64,000 bases of DNA from Paracoccaceae bacterium (GCA_022823605.1 JAJEHS010000003.1:120087-184086), one strand, 5' to 3'. Numbered from the stretch's first letter, positions 46,815-56,518 are shown. Notes: generated by a model from the letters alone, not told the origin. Numbers and translations: made by a program.

Positions 46815-47993
46815 ATGTATAAAAGAGAACTTACACAAAAAATCATCAAAAGCCTTGGTCAAAACCCGGCAGTGGTTATTCTCGGACCACGCCAGATTGG
46901 CAAGACAACGCTGGCTCATGAGATCGCCAAAGGGCAGCCATCCATCTATTTGGATCTTGAGAACCCAGAGGATTTTCAAAAACTCAAAGACCCCGCCCAC
47001 TATTTAGAGCTGCATGCTGATAAGTTGGTCATTCTTGATGAGGTCCAACGCTACCCTGATTTGTTTATGTCATTGCGCGGCATCATTGATGCCAGACGCC
47101 GTGAGGGGCGTGGAAACGGACGCTTTCTGGTTTTAGGATCGGCAACCAATGAGCTGCTAAAACAAAGTTCTGAGAGTCTTGCTGGCCGTATTCACTACTC
47201 TGAACTCATAGGGCTAACCCCTTTTGAAATTGAAGACACATCTGGAGATCCCTTGCAAAAGCTCTGGATGCGTGGTGGCTTTCCAGACAGCTATGTCGCA
47301 GAAGATGATGCGGCAAGTCACCAGTGGCGGCGGAATTTTATTCGTACCTATCTGGAACGAGATATCCCTCAGTTGGGACCAAGAATTCCAGCAACCACAC
47401 TGATGCGCTTTTGGACCATGCTTGCTCATGTACAAGGCGAGCTGCTGAACGCGTCAAAACTTGCTAGCTCGCTTGGCGTGGAAAGCGTCACCATTAGCCG
47501 ATATCTAGACCTCATGGTTGATTTATTATTGGTTCGTAGGCTGGAACCTTGGTATGGAAACGTCAAAAAACGACTGGTAAAATCACCGCGAACCTATGTA
47601 CGCGATAGCGGTCTTGTGCATGCCTTGCTGCAAATTCCCAATTATGAATCTTTGTTGGGGCATCCCATATTAGGCAAGAGCTGGGAAGGATTTGTCATTG
47701 AGACCATCATTAATGCCTTGCCTTCAGGCACTCATCCGTTTTTCTATCGTACCTCAGCCGGAGCAGAAATTGACCTGGTGATTGAATTTGGCCTTGATGA
47801 ATATTGGGCTGTCGAAATCAAAGCGAGCCGTACACCGACTTTGAAAAAGGGCTTTCACATGGCGTGTGGAGATTTAATGGTGAAGCGGAAATTTGTTGTC
47901 TACACAGGTGACGATACATTCCCTAGCACCCACGATACAATCATCCTGCCACTGGCACAATTCATTGAAGAGCTCAGAAAAAAGACAGGGTAA
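46815..47993 (+). CDS. AAA ATPase with DUF4143 domain
   Basis: A 392-residue protein of the widespread ATP-binding/DUF4143 family. Walker A is ILGPRQIGKTTLA, Walker B is KLVILDEVQRYPD, followed by VLGSATNELLKQSSESLAGR. The C-terminal DUF4143 part includes the PD-(D/E)XK-like strand SAGAEIDLVIEF then WAVEIKAS. The family is mobile and common in archaea and bacteria, function uncertain though often counted with toxin or defence-like islands. The start at MYKREL matches the family; the longer frame to 46740 does not. Codon use looks a little different from its neighbours, consistent with transfer. Confidence 0.93.
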   Translation: MYKRELTQKIIKSLGQNPAVVILGPRQIGKTTLAHEIAKGQPSIYLDLENPEDFQKLKDPAHYLELHADKLVILDEVQRYPDLFMSLRGIIDARRREGRGNGRFLVLGSATNELLKQSSESLAGRIHYSELIGLTPFEIEDTSGDPLQKLWMRGGFPDSYVAEDDAASHQWRRNFIRTYLERDIPQLGPRIPATTLMRFWTMLAHVQGELLNASKLASSLGVESVTISRYLDLMVDLLLVRRLEPWYGNVKKRLVKSPRTYVRDSGLVHALLQIPNYESLLGHPILGKSWEGFVIETIINALPSGTHPFFYRTSAGAEIDLVIEFGLDEYWAVEIKASRTPTLKKGFHMACGDLMVKRKFVVYTGDDTFPSTHDTIILPLAQFIEELRKKTG

Positions 47994-48009
47994 TTCAAGC
48001 GCAATTCTC

Positions 48010-48351
48010 ATGAAAATCATCACCTTCAGCGATTTACATTTAGAATTCGGGATTGATTTTAGGCCGACCGAGGATGGTTCTGCTGATGTTATGGTCGTGG
48101 CAACGGTCTGGTTGGTCATGCAACGATTGCTGTTAAAGCGGAACAGGGAACCCTTTTGGGTATGTTATCACTTACCGATTTAAAATTACCAATTATGCCG
48201 ATTGAAAAATGGTCCACATACAGGCCAATATACTCAAACAAACTTTGATTTGTCGGAAGACTCGCTTCCTTGGTCGCGTAAAGAGAATTGCTATAAAGCC
48301 CGCTTTGTCATTCGTGCAGATGATAATGTGTTGCGTCAGCTTACTGGTTGA
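48010..48351 (+). pseudogene. Broken metallophosphoesterase and adjoining fragment
   Basis: An ATG opens MKIITFSDLHLEFG, a typical calcineurin-like phosphoesterase start with the DxH metal motif, and continues to ADVMVVA. There the expected GDI motif is lost. From about 48115 a different frame reads GHATIAVKAEQGTLLGML up to a stop near 48248, and another frame with protein-like content ends near 48351. These look like pieces of two genes joined and frameshifted. None can encode a working phosphoesterase. Confidence 0.7.
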
Positions 48352-48600
48352 CAATGACAGGCGTAGACTTGTGTGAACTGGTCAATTGCCAAGCCCTTGA
48401 TTTCCCATCACTAAAATCTCCGTACTTCGCTTTTCCGAGTATGGTGTTTTTCAGGAAAGGGGCATATTTAGGAGAAAAATTAGAGAATAACGGGGTGTAT
48501 TTATAGAGAGAAAATCAATTGCAAATAGCAAAAAAGCCCACAAATTCTGCGTTTTTGAGGTTATGCCATTTCTAGCATATGAAAGATCGTTTATAGTCAA

Positions 48601-48690
48601 TGGCGGAGACGAAGGGATTCGAACCCTCGGAACGGTTTCCCGTCCACTCGCTTAGCAGGCGAGCGCCTTCGACCACTCGGCCACGTCTCC
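48601..48690 (-). tRNA. tRNA-Ser(GCT)
   Basis: The complementary strand folds as a class II tRNA of 90 nt including an encoded CCA: acceptor GGAGACG pairs with CGTCTCC, the anticodon stem CTCGC/GCGAG encloses the loop with GCT, the variable arm is long, and the T-arm holds GGTTCGAATCC. It decodes AGC/AGU serine codons. Its 3' end faces the decayed island at 45.9-48.5 kb, a usual arrangement for integrase target sites. Confidence 0.97.
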
Positions 48691-48877
48691 GCTGCCAAAT
48701 GTATACTTTCAAAAAGGGATTTTGAAGACTACAAGGTTATTTATTCAGATGGATTGTTGAAATTTTCTAAATCAACCCGAGTTCACAATTAGAAAAGCAG
48801 GATCAAAATTTTATTTCCTAAGTTATGGGTTAAGTTATTAAACTAATTCCGTTATAAAGGAGAAACGGGTTTAAATC

Positions 48878-50089
48878 ATGGGTGAGAAAATGAAGAAAAA
48901 TACCATTTCGAAAGTTGTATTTAATTGGCAAGACCCATTCCTGTTGGAAGACCAGTTGGAAGAAGAGGAGGTTCTTTTCAAGGATGCAGCCCAGGCCTTT
49001 TGTCACAGTGAATTGAGACCACGGGTAAACAAGGATTATATGGAAGAATCATCCGGTCGAGATCTATTTTCGAAAATGGGAGAAGCTGGATTGTTGGGAG
49101 TAACTCTGCCAGAGGAATATGGAGGGTCAGAGTCCGGTTATGTTACCTATGGATTGGTTGCGAGGGAAATCGAAAGGGTTGACTCGGGCTACCGATCGGC
49201 AATGAGTGTCCAATCCTCTCTGGTTATCTATCCTATCCTGGCTTATGGAACTGATGAACAACGTAGAAAGTATCTCCCAAAGCTGGCAATGGGAGAATTT
49301 ATAGGCTGTTTTGGATTGACGGAACCGGAAGCAGGATCGGACCCCGGTGGCATGAAAACCATTGCCACTAAAACGGACAGTGGTTATGAACTCAATGGAA
49401 CCAAAACCTGGATTTCAAACTCGCCATTGGCAGATGTATTCATCATATGGGCCAAAATGGAAAACAAGGATGGTCCCATTCGTGGTTTCATTCTTGAGAA
49501 GGATTTCAATGGTTTGTCAGCTCCAAAGATTGGGGGCAAACTGTCATTGCGAGCATCCACAACGGGTAGTATAGTGCTTGATGGAGTCAAGGTTGGTGAA
49601 TCCGCCCTATTGCCTGATGCCATGGGGTTGAGTGGGCCGTTTGGATGCTTGAACAGAGCCAGGTATGGAATTGCCTGGGGAACTATGGGTGCTGCCGAGG
49701 AATGTTGGATGATTGCTCGAGATTATGGCATGGAAAGGAAGCAATTTGGAAGACCACTGGCAAACACACAGCTTTACCAGAAGAAACTGGCCGACATGCA
49801 AACAGAAATAACCCTTGGTTTACAGGCAGCACTAAGGGTCGGGAGGTTGATGGATAGAAACATTTTCACTCCGGAAATGATATCAATGATCAAAAGGAAC
49901 AACAGTGGTAAAGCATTGGATATCTCTCGCTTGGCCAGAGATATGCTTGGGGGTAATGGAATACAGGCAGAATATCAGGTAATACGTCATTCACAAAACC
50001 TTGAGACAGTCAATACTTACGAAGGAACTCATGATATACATGCACTGATATTGGGAAGGGCTCAAACTGGTTTACAGGCCTTCTTTTGA
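48878..50089 (+). CDS. gcdH: Acyl-CoA dehydrogenase, glutaryl-CoA dehydrogenase type
   Basis: A 403-residue flavoenzyme. It has the FAD/substrate motifs [15 protein letters not shown] and [10 protein letters not shown], then [12 protein letters not shown] and the catalytic base Glu in [18 protein letters not shown], the wording specific to glutaryl-CoA dehydrogenases. It oxidises and decarboxylates glutaryl-CoA to crotonyl-CoA in lysine and tryptophan breakdown. The first ATG at 48878 is near an AAGGAG that is rather distant; the internal Met (codon 5) is an alternative. It converges on the amidase gene. Confidence 0.95.
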   Translation: MGEKMKKNTISKVVFNWQDPFLLEDQLEEEEVLFKDAAQAFCHSELRPRVNKDYMEESSGRDLFSKMGEAGLLGVTLPEEYGGSESGYVTYGLVAREIERVDSGYRSAMSVQSSLVIYPILAYGTDEQRRKYLPKLAMGEFIGCFGLTEPEAGSDPGGMKTIATKTDSGYELNGTKTWISNSPLADVFIIWAKMENKDGPIRGFILEKDFNGLSAPKIGGKLSLRASTTGSIVLDGVKVGESALLPDAMGLSGPFGCLNRARYGIAWGTMGAAEECWMIARDYGMERKQFGRPLANTQLYQKKLADMQTEITLGLQAALRVGRLMDRNIFTPEMISMIKRNNSGKALDISRLARDMLGGNGIQAEYQVIRHSQNLETVNTYEGTHDIHALILGRAQTGLQAFF

Positions 50090-50116
50090 TTTTTTAAGGG
50101 GGATGGAAAGACCCGA

Positions 50117-51394
50117 TTATTCTTCGCTAAGAAGATCGTTGATACTGGCTGAGTAATCAATCAAGTCATGATCCTTGCCATACCAGCCGATTATCTGCAA
50201 AGATAGGGGAAGATTGGTTTTTCCCTTACCAAAGGGCATCGAGACTGCGGGTAGTTGCAACAGGGTCCAGTCCCGGCTGTATAGTGGGTCACCAGTAGCC
50301 ATCAATCCCTTGGGTGCCTCCCCGGAGGTGGCTGGCGCAATGATAACATCATAAAAATTGTACATGAGGGACAAAACCCGTAATCCGCGTTCACGTGCAC
50401 TCAAGGCTTCCATGTAATCTTCATCTGTTTTGGCCAAACCTTCTTCAACCAATTCGATAAATTTGTCACTCAGTTGTGATCTACAGTTTTCATACTCAAA
50501 CCTTCGTGAGTGCGAAATATCCTTTGTCATGATGGTTTTGTGTGCTTCTGTCAGCAGATTGAACTCCTTCGGATGATCGACATATTTTACCTGTGCTCCC
50601 TTTTCCTTCAGAAGTGCAAAACCCTTTTCAAAATTCGCCTTCGCATTCTCTGACAGTTCATCCCAATGGGGTCCTTTCATAAAGGCAATTCGTGGCTTGA
50701 CTTCAGAATTGATACTATTTTGTTGATCACCACTGAGAACACTTCTGGCAAGTTGAAGATCATCAGGAGCTCTAGCTAGAACACCCAATGAATCGAGGTT
50801 GGAAGAAAGTCCCAACACCCCGTCAAGACTTAAATAGCCATTGGATGATTTATAGGCAAAAATTCCACAATAACTCCCAGGTCTGACCAATGAAGCAGCT
50901 GTTTGAGATCCCAATCCAAATGGTACCATCTTGTCTGCAACTGCTGCTGCCGAACCACTGGAAGAACCTCCAGGTGTATGAGCCGGATTATGGGGATTGA
51001 CCGTCTTGCCAGGTGTAAAGCAGGCGAATTCAGTGGAAACGGTTATTCCGATTGGAATGGCACCAGCCTCAGTCAGTCGCTTTATGCATTCTGCATTCTT
51101 CTCGGGAATTCTGTTTTGATAAATCGACGATCCCTGGGTTATGGGATACCCTTCCACATCAATAATGTCCTTGACCGCAAAAGGGACTCCTGAAAGTGGG
51201 CCCTCACTTGGTTTTTTGGCGGCCAATTCAGCCAATTCCAGAGCTTTGTCATAATCAATAAAGGAAAAAGCACCGATCAACTCCTCGCGCTCCTGGATCC
51301 TCGCAAGGCAATCCTGCATTACAATTGAAGCGGTTGTTTGACCAGATTTGATTTTTTTGGCAATTTCTGTTGCCGACAGAAGGTTACTCTTCAT
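50117..51394 (-). CDS. Amidase-signature family amidase
   Basis: A 425-residue amidase. The Ser-cisSer-Lys triad is visible: Lys in VPFAVKDIIDVEG, cis-Ser in TPGGSSSGSAAAVA and nucleophile Ser in GLGSQTAASLVRPGSYCG. Members hydrolyse amides including indoleacetamide, allophanate and malonamate types. The ATG at 51394 overlaps the end of the DUF1116 gene by 11 bp, so the two are coupled. With DUF1116 next door, a ureido or carbamoyl substrate is a reasonable guess. Confidence 0.93.
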   Translation of the reverse strand: MKSNLLSATEIAKKIKSGQTTASIVMQDCLARIQEREELIGAFSFIDYDKALELAELAAKKPSEGPLSGVPFAVKDIIDVEGYPITQGSSIYQNRIPEKNAECIKRLTEAGAIPIGITVSTEFACFTPGKTVNPHNPAHTPGGSSSGSAAAVADKMVPFGLGSQTAASLVRPGSYCGIFAYKSSNGYLSLDGVLGLSSNLDSLGVLARAPDDLQLARSVLSGDQQNSINSEVKPRIAFMKGPHWDELSENAKANFEKGFALLKEKGAQVKYVDHPKEFNLLTEAHKTIMTKDISHSRRFEYENCRSQLSDKFIELVEEGLAKTDEDYMEALSARERGLRVLSLMYNFYDVIIAPATSGEAPKGLMATGDPLYSRDWTLLQLPAVSMPFGKGKTNLPLSLQIIGWYGKDHDLIDYSASINDLLSEE

Positions 51395-52595
51395 TTTCAA
51401 TGCTTTCCATTTTCTTCAAGGCCTTTTCAAAAAGGGACAAGGGCATTTCATAAATACCACCCCCAAGCCTTCCCTCCAAACCCTCCCTATCAATTATACC
51501 CAGCGAAACCACGGGATATTTTTTCAATTCCACAACCCTTTGGGCAGTTATTCCCAGTTTGATACCTAGACCCTGAAACCCAATATGTTCACTTGCCAAC
51601 AGTTTTTCCCGAATGTGATGGAAATCCTGTGGCAAAAAGGGTTTCATTTTCTGGTGAATGATTGGATCAAGGTGAATAACCATTGCCCCCAAGCCATAAA
51701 TATCCACAATGGCACTATCTCCTATGGCTCCCAATGCCCTTGTCTGAGGTACATCAACGTCAAAGGGACCCTTCGGTGGCTTGGCATCAGTTGTGATCCA
51801 CTTCCCTGGATGTGAAGAAAGTTTGATACCGACTTTGCTACCGTTTCCCCCGGCTGTTGTTACTAGGCTAGAATTGGGTACATTCTCGCCAAGAATTAAC
51901 ATACATTTTGTAGCAGCCATCCACAGGTTCAGAAACAAGGAAGGGCAATTTGAGAAAAATTCCAAACATCTGGCATTAATTGACCCAGCCGGCGAACGGT
52001 CAAGGAGTTCTTCAGTTAATATTCTGGTTGCCTGGGATGTTCTGCCATGACAATCATCACCCCTTGTAAGGCTCTCGCAAGCAACTGGAATAAGACTGAT
52101 TCCCTCAGCTAGGCCAGAAGCAAGTGTTTCGGCAAATTCAGAATTAAGCCACTTCAAATGCTCAACCACCTTCATTGATTTCAATCCCAACCTAGCAGCC
52201 GGTGCGTTGCCACCATTTATGGGGGAAAAGGTTCTGACCAATCCACGATGTGCATCATAAATTGCCTGAAGGGGCATTGAAGGAGATACAACTGCAGCCA
52301 AAGGCGTAACAACATTAAAATCCTGTGCGGGAAACAGTTTGATGTCACCATTGAGTATCATTTCTTCGGCATCATCAAGATCACTGGCAAGACCGTCGTA
52401 AACAGCCGCAACACAGGCTGAATTCAATATGGGTCTGGTTGGGGGTTCGTCTTCAAATGGGGGACCGGCATGCAAAAGGAAATTGTCTTCCAGTGGCAGG
52501 ACATCCCTGGCGAATTCAATCCTGTTCCAGACAGGTTCACCAACCATGGTGTAATCGAATGCCAGTTGGTCCGGTTGTGTATTCGAGGCAATCAT
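51384..52595 (-). CDS. DUF1116 family protein (YlbE/AllG-like)
   Basis: A 403-residue protein of the DUF1116 family: RPILNSACVAAVYDGLA-type N-terminal loop, VRTFSPINGGNAPAARLG near residue 145, and VTTAGGNGSKVGIKL in the second half. Family members in enterobacteria belong to the oxamate carbamoyltransferase locus (with FdrA and a DUF2877 protein), where carbamoyl-oxamate from purine/allantoin breakdown is processed. Here no FdrA or DUF2877 gene is beside it, so substrate and partners probably differ. GGAG lies nine bases before the ATG. Confidence 0.88.
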   Translation of the reverse strand: MIASNTQPDQLAFDYTMVGEPVWNRIEFARDVLPLEDNFLLHAGPPFEDEPPTRPILNSACVAAVYDGLASDLDDAEEMILNGDIKLFPAQDFNVVTPLAAVVSPSMPLQAIYDAHRGLVRTFSPINGGNAPAARLGLKSMKVVEHLKWLNSEFAETLASGLAEGISLIPVACESLTRGDDCHGRTSQATRILTEELLDRSPAGSINARCLEFFSNCPSLFLNLWMAATKCMLILGENVPNSSLVTTAGGNGSKVGIKLSSHPGKWITTDAKPPKGPFDVDVPQTRALGAIGDSAIVDIYGLGAMVIHLDPIIHQKMKPFLPQDFHHIREKLLASEHIGFQGLGIKLGITAQRVVELKKYPVVSLGIIDREGLEGRLGGGIYEMPLSLFEKALKKMESIENEE

Positions 52596-52601
52596 TCCTG
52601 A

Positions 52602-53222
52602 TTACTCCACGGGTAAGACCCAGGTTTCACCAAAATATAAAAATGCTGTTGTCGTTTCCATTCCAGCTTGGACCCTGGTACCAATCTTGCCCGCAAGGGT
52701 CTGGCCATTGACAATGATTTGGGCGGTTTTTGCTGGCACCAGTAGAGTGGTCATGAAATGTTCCTTGGTGCCCGTTTGCTCGGGAACCAATTCCAGCATC
52801 CTGGGTTGGTCCAGATCTTCCCAGACCAGTTCAATTACCAGTTCTGATGTCGAAATGGATTCAGTATATCGATGGCTTGTCGGGTCTCCTGACGAGCGAA
52901 TATTGAAGGCAGGCTGGTACTTGAGGTAATCGTAGGGTCTGGCATCTCTGAAAGCTCCAAGTTTGCCGATGAAATTTTCCATCAAGAAATCGGCAAGCTG
53001 TGGATTGTCCCCGATCAATACATTGGGTTGTGAGGATGAACCATGATCTGATTGCAGGTCAGAATAGAGAAGCAAAAGCTGGCCTTGACCTGCCGGTGAC
53101 CATGAAACCCTGAAAAACAAGGCCATGGCCGAAAAGTCATCATTGTCATCTTTGAGCAGAATGCCCGGATTTTCGCCGGTCCAATCGACCCTGCCAGGCA
53201 TGATGGGCGTATCTAGATGCAT
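52602..53222 (-). CDS. Uncharacterised protein, tandem paralogue A
   Basis: A 206-residue soluble protein rich in predicted beta strands, without membrane helices or signal peptide. I do not recognise a family. It shares with the next gene an N-terminal PGR-[VI]-[DE]-W-[ST]-GENPGI-[LY]-LK block, LFFRV-x-[LW]-SP, IGDNPQL / IGDNQRL, a YTES motif, an [IV]-x-x-[IV]-W-[EQ]-[ED]-L strand and a closing LxxxETWV. It is encoded six bases from the DUF1116 gene in the same operon. A beta-barrel binding or scaffolding role is possible only as speculation. Confidence 0.85.
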   Translation of the reverse strand: MHLDTPIMPGRVDWTGENPGILLKDDNDDFSAMALFFRVSWSPAGQGQLLLLYSDLQSDHGSSSQPNVLIGDNPQLADFLMENFIGKLGAFRDARPYDYLKYQPAFNIRSSGDPTSHRYTESISTSELVIELVWEDLDQPRMLELVPEQTGTKEHFMTTLLVPAKTAQIIVNGQTLAGKIGTRVQAGMETTTAFLYFGETWVLPVE

Positions 53223-53226
53223 AAAC

Positions 53227-53850
53227 TCAACTCTTTCCCGTGGGTGTTACCCATGTTTCAGATAATGCCAGAAAGGCCGTACTCATTGTTTTTCCAAAAA
53301 ATTGCCTGGATGTAACCAATCCTTTCAGCGGAGCGTTGTTGACTCTGATCTGAGCCTTTCGAGCCTCCAGAAAAACTGCATACATTTCATGTACCTTGGT
53401 TACGGAATTGGCAGTTGTTAACTCAACGGGAAGGGGTGCTCCCAACTCCTGCCAAATCATTTGAACCTCAATACCCTTGCCCATCAGGGACTCGGTGTAT
53501 TTTGATTTCAAATCAGTCGGATGCCTGGTTGATCCAAGCAAATCAATCCAGCTCATGTGATCAAGACCGACCCTTCCAACAAAGGTTGGCATTTTGCTTA
53601 CCCAACCCTCGATAAGCCACATGAACAATCTTTGATTATCTCCGATGATGAAATTTGGAACTTGGGGCCAACCATCAGGCGTATCAGGTTCACCCAGTAC
53701 TATTGCTCCGATCCCACTGCCGTAGGGAGATAAGACAACACGGAAAAACAAACCCAGCGTGGAGTAATCCCCATCGGCATTTTCCTTGAGGTAAATTCCC
53801 GGATTCTCACCGGACCATTCAATCCTGCCGGGATTAATCGCTGTTCTCAT
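53227..53850 (-). CDS. Uncharacterised protein, tandem paralogue B
   Basis: A 207-residue relative of the preceding product with the same ordered motifs (GENPGIYLKEN, LGLFFRVVLSPYGSG, IGDNQRLFMWLIEG, VQMIWQELGAP, ALSETWV). Overall wording is only partly alike, so the duplication is old. The ATG at 53850 begins inside the end of the Rieske gene (17-bp overlap); an ATG at 53868 would add six residues but its AGGGA is only two bases away. Two paralogues, both retained, suggest a heteromeric complex or two related ligands. Confidence 0.83.
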   Translation of the reverse strand: MRTAINPGRIEWSGENPGIYLKENADGDYSTLGLFFRVVLSPYGSGIGAIVLGEPDTPDGWPQVPNFIIGDNQRLFMWLIEGWVSKMPTFVGRVGLDHMSWIDLLGSTRHPTDLKSKYTESLMGKGIEVQMIWQELGAPLPVELTTANSVTKVHEMYAVFLEARKAQIRVNNAPLKGLVTSRQFFGKTMSTAFLALSETWVTPTGKS

Positions 53851-55204
53851 TGACCCAGCTTTGTTCATATTCCCTGAGTTCCTTCACTATAAAAGCTTTT
53901 CTTTCTTGGCCAGTGTATTTGTCTCCCGATTGATATATCTCGGCAACCTTGAGAGCGACGATTTTTTGAATGGCAGCATCATCCCGCCCTGCCTGAAGTG
54001 GTATATTCAACATGGTATCGCCACCATAGGTGGGGATCGGATTCTCATAGACATCTGATGGTCTTTGTATATCCTTGCCCCCGGAAAGGTCATTCAGGGC
54101 TGATCGGAGTTTCCTTCGGACCTTGGCAACGCCCCTGTCGGTAAAAGCCAGATTCTCCCTTTGGTGAATATTTATTGGACCTTGTGATACCCAGGCATCA
54201 TAATCTCCGGGATCCTTTTGTCGAGTCTCATAATCTCGATCACCACTTTGACCATAAAAATCCGTTTTACCCAAGCCAACTTCATTGGGATCTGTCAATC
54301 CTTTTGGATCGTCTCCTTCTCGAAAGTGTCTCCAAGCAATGACCATCGTACTCGTATCATCAATCGGAGTAACCCACCTGCTTAACCCGCAGCGGCCAAA
54401 GTAACGGGATTTATCAGGGATTGGGAAATGTCCTCCATTCTGTGTAAAACTTGGAAGAAAAAGATCATGGACCCTAATCCAGATGATATCTTCAACTCGC
54501 CGGGTATTGGTATAGAAATCGCCATAGTCTCGCTCATGAAACTGGATTTTTGGCATTTCCGCAAAGGCTTCGATAAATTGTGTACGAACTGCCTTGGTAT
54601 GCAAGTAAACCACATGATAGGGATCCCAGGCATTCTCCATTACCTGAAGCCAGTTGCAAGGTGATTCTATCAGATAGGGAATCATGACATCCCCTTCCTC
54701 GTCAAAAGTATCCATGAACGGGAAGGGAGGGCACAATTCCATGGGTCCCATATAGGAAAAAATCATGCCCTTGTATTCAACGACGGGATAGGCTCCCAAA
54801 CAGGTCTTGTTCTTGACCTGGCTGGCAGGAGGTTCACAAGGCGTTTCCAGAATGGTACCATCAAGGGCATATTTCCATCCATGATAACTGCACCTTATTC
54901 CACCCTCCTCGACAATTCCAAACTCCAGAGACATGTTGCGATGGCAACAATGGAGGTGAACAAGACCAAGTTCCCCCAGCTTTTCACGAAACAGAACGAG
55001 ATCTTCGCCAAGAATCCGAATTCGAAGGGGAAGTTCCCCGACTTGCTCTGTCAAGGCAATCGGCAGCCAGAACCTGCGGAAAAACTCACCACAAGGCTTG
55101 CCTGGACCGACTTCCGACAACAACGGGTCAGATTGTGTTTGCCACACTTCCTGGCGTGAATGCCCTCTGAAGTTCCTGCCTGTGTATCTTGGGTCGTTTG
55201 ACAT
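53834..55204 (-). CDS. Rieske non-heme iron oxygenase, alpha subunit
   Basis: A 456-residue ring-hydroxylating-type oxygenase. The Rieske cluster motif is CCHR...CSYHGW (C-x-H-x16-C-x2-H), with Cys where Pro is usual in the first part. The mononuclear iron facial triad is NAWDPYHVVYLH (D-x2-H-x4-H). The catalytic-domain wording resembles the oxygenases acting on amines or aromatic acids of the phthalate/vanillate class more than multi-subunit dioxygenases. No reductase or ferredoxin gene is nearby. It heads the minus-strand operon with the twin paralogues, DUF1116 protein and amidase. Confidence 0.93.
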   Translation of the reverse strand: MSNDPRYTGRNFRGHSRQEVWQTQSDPLLSEVGPGKPCGEFFRRFWLPIALTEQVGELPLRIRILGEDLVLFREKLGELGLVHLHCCHRNMSLEFGIVEEGGIRCSYHGWKYALDGTILETPCEPPASQVKNKTCLGAYPVVEYKGMIFSYMGPMELCPPFPFMDTFDEEGDVMIPYLIESPCNWLQVMENAWDPYHVVYLHTKAVRTQFIEAFAEMPKIQFHERDYGDFYTNTRRVEDIIWIRVHDLFLPSFTQNGGHFPIPDKSRYFGRCGLSRWVTPIDDTSTMVIAWRHFREGDDPKGLTDPNEVGLGKTDFYGQSGDRDYETRQKDPGDYDAWVSQGPINIHQRENLAFTDRGVAKVRRKLRSALNDLSGGKDIQRPSDVYENPIPTYGGDTMLNIPLQAGRDDAAIQKIVALKVAEIYQSGDKYTGQERKAFIVKELREYEQSWVNENSD

Positions 55205-55298
55205 AGCCGAATAAGAATGAAATTAAAATGCTATTGATTTTCAGGCAATCATTAAATTAAAACCAAAAATCTACAAAGGGAATTATCCTGACTGTTGC

Positions 55299-55311
55299 TG
55301 ACAAAATGTCA
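55299..55311. promoter_or_regulatory. Operator-like palindrome in the Rieske/aminotransferase divergent gap
   Basis: TGACA (55299-55303), AAA, TGTCA (55307-55311) form a perfect 5-3-5 inverted repeat, widened to GTTG...AAC on either side. About 30 bp further, ACCTG (55341-55345), TAAAT, CAGGT (55351-55355) is a second perfect inverted repeat. Both lie in the 218-bp region that drives two divergent operons and suggest a shared regulator, which is not encoded here. Confidence 0.5.
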
Positions 55312-55425
55312 ACTAGTACGGTGAACTTTACCATGAAGACACCTGTAAATCAGGTATAGATCCTACAGGCAATAACAGTGAGAAAACCGATCAGTATTCA
55401 AACCGACAAGCGATAAATTAATTTG

Positions 55426-56517
55426 ATGAAACATCCAGTTCCCAACCCAGGCATAAAACAGATCGCTGCTCATATGATTGATCCCGATATGGCTTGGCCT
55501 CCTCCCATGATAAGACTTGATTCCAATGAAAATGCCCTTGGAGCAAGCCCGCATGTCATAAATACGGCAAAAATGTCTTCATTCGAGAATGAAAGGTACA
55601 TTCCAAACCAACAAAGGTTTTTGGTTCCTGCTCTTGCTGAAAGATTTGGTCTGGATCCCGACAGGTTGGCAATCGGGTGTGGTTCCGATGATTTGCTGGC
55701 AAGATTGGTGAGATGCTATCTGGGAAGAGGGAGGCAATTGTTAAGGTCGCAGAATTCCTATTTAAAAACGCCCCGATATGCCTTGTCAGCTGGTGGTGAA
55801 CCGATTCCAGTTGAAGATCATGATTTTACGGTCGTTGTGGATAACTTTCTTGTCAAGAATTTGGATAATGTCGATATCATTTATCTTGCCAATCCGGACA
55901 ATCCCTCCGGAACCATGATCCCCTTCAGTGAAATCAAGCGCTTGCATGCCAATATCCCTTCCAGGATATTGCTGATCGTTGATTGTGCTTATGAGGAATA
56001 CATAGATGAAGGATGCTTTGAGCAATTGAGGGGGCTGGTTGAGGCAAGCCCGAATGTTGTCTTCACCAGAACTTTCTCAAAGGTGTACGGTTTGGCAGGA
56101 GCAAGAATTGGCTGGTCCTATTCCTCGAGGGAAGTTCAGGACATTATCAACAAGGCAAGTTTGACCTTCCCCCTCTCATCGTCCTCCTTGCGGATGGCAT
56201 TGGTGGCCCTTGAGGATCAAAGCCACGTCAATTGGGTAAAATCCCATAACAGGAAAATGCGAGTGAAATTCACTTCGGCGTTTAAAAAAATGGGATTGAT
56301 GGTCTATCCCAGCCAAACCAATTTTCTCCTGCTGGAATTTCCAAGGCAAGGGGGGTCGGCCATGGATGCAGAATTATACATGAGACAACGAGGGGTTTGG
56401 GTCAGAAGATTTGCTTCGAAAAATTATGAATCCACCCTTCGAATTACACTGGGTCTTGAAAACCAGCTGGATCTGACTGCTGGGTATTTGCAAGAATTTC
56501 TAGAGCAGGGTAATTGA
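55426..56517 (+). CDS. Histidinol-phosphate-aminotransferase-like PLP enzyme
   Basis: A 363-residue class I/II aminotransferase. Landmarks: LDSNENALGASP, the ring-stacking and phosphate segment GCGSDDLL, LANPDNPSGT, the Asp of IVDCAYEEY, and the PLP lysine in RTFSKVYGLAGARIGW. These are HisC-type, but no his operon is near and the downstream genes encode a TPP decarboxylase. An amino acid to 2-oxo acid step feeding that decarboxylase is likely; cysteate to sulfopyruvate is one candidate. The ATG at 55426 directly follows a TTG; it is two bases from the next gene's end of operon layout (gap 1 bp to the alpha subunit). Confidence 0.9.
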   Translation: MKHPVPNPGIKQIAAHMIDPDMAWPPPMIRLDSNENALGASPHVINTAKMSSFENERYIPNQQRFLVPALAERFGLDPDRLAIGCGSDDLLARLVRCYLGRGRQLLRSQNSYLKTPRYALSAGGEPIPVEDHDFTVVVDNFLVKNLDNVDIIYLANPDNPSGTMIPFSEIKRLHANIPSRILLIVDCAYEEYIDEGCFEQLRGLVEASPNVVFTRTFSKVYGLAGARIGWSYSSREVQDIINKASLTFPLSSSSLRMALVALEDQSHVNWVKSHNRKMRVKFTSAFKKMGLMVYPSQTNFLLLEFPRQGGSAMDAELYMRQRGVWVRRFASKNYESTLRITLGLENQLDLTAGYLQEFLEQGN

Positions 56518-56518
56518 A

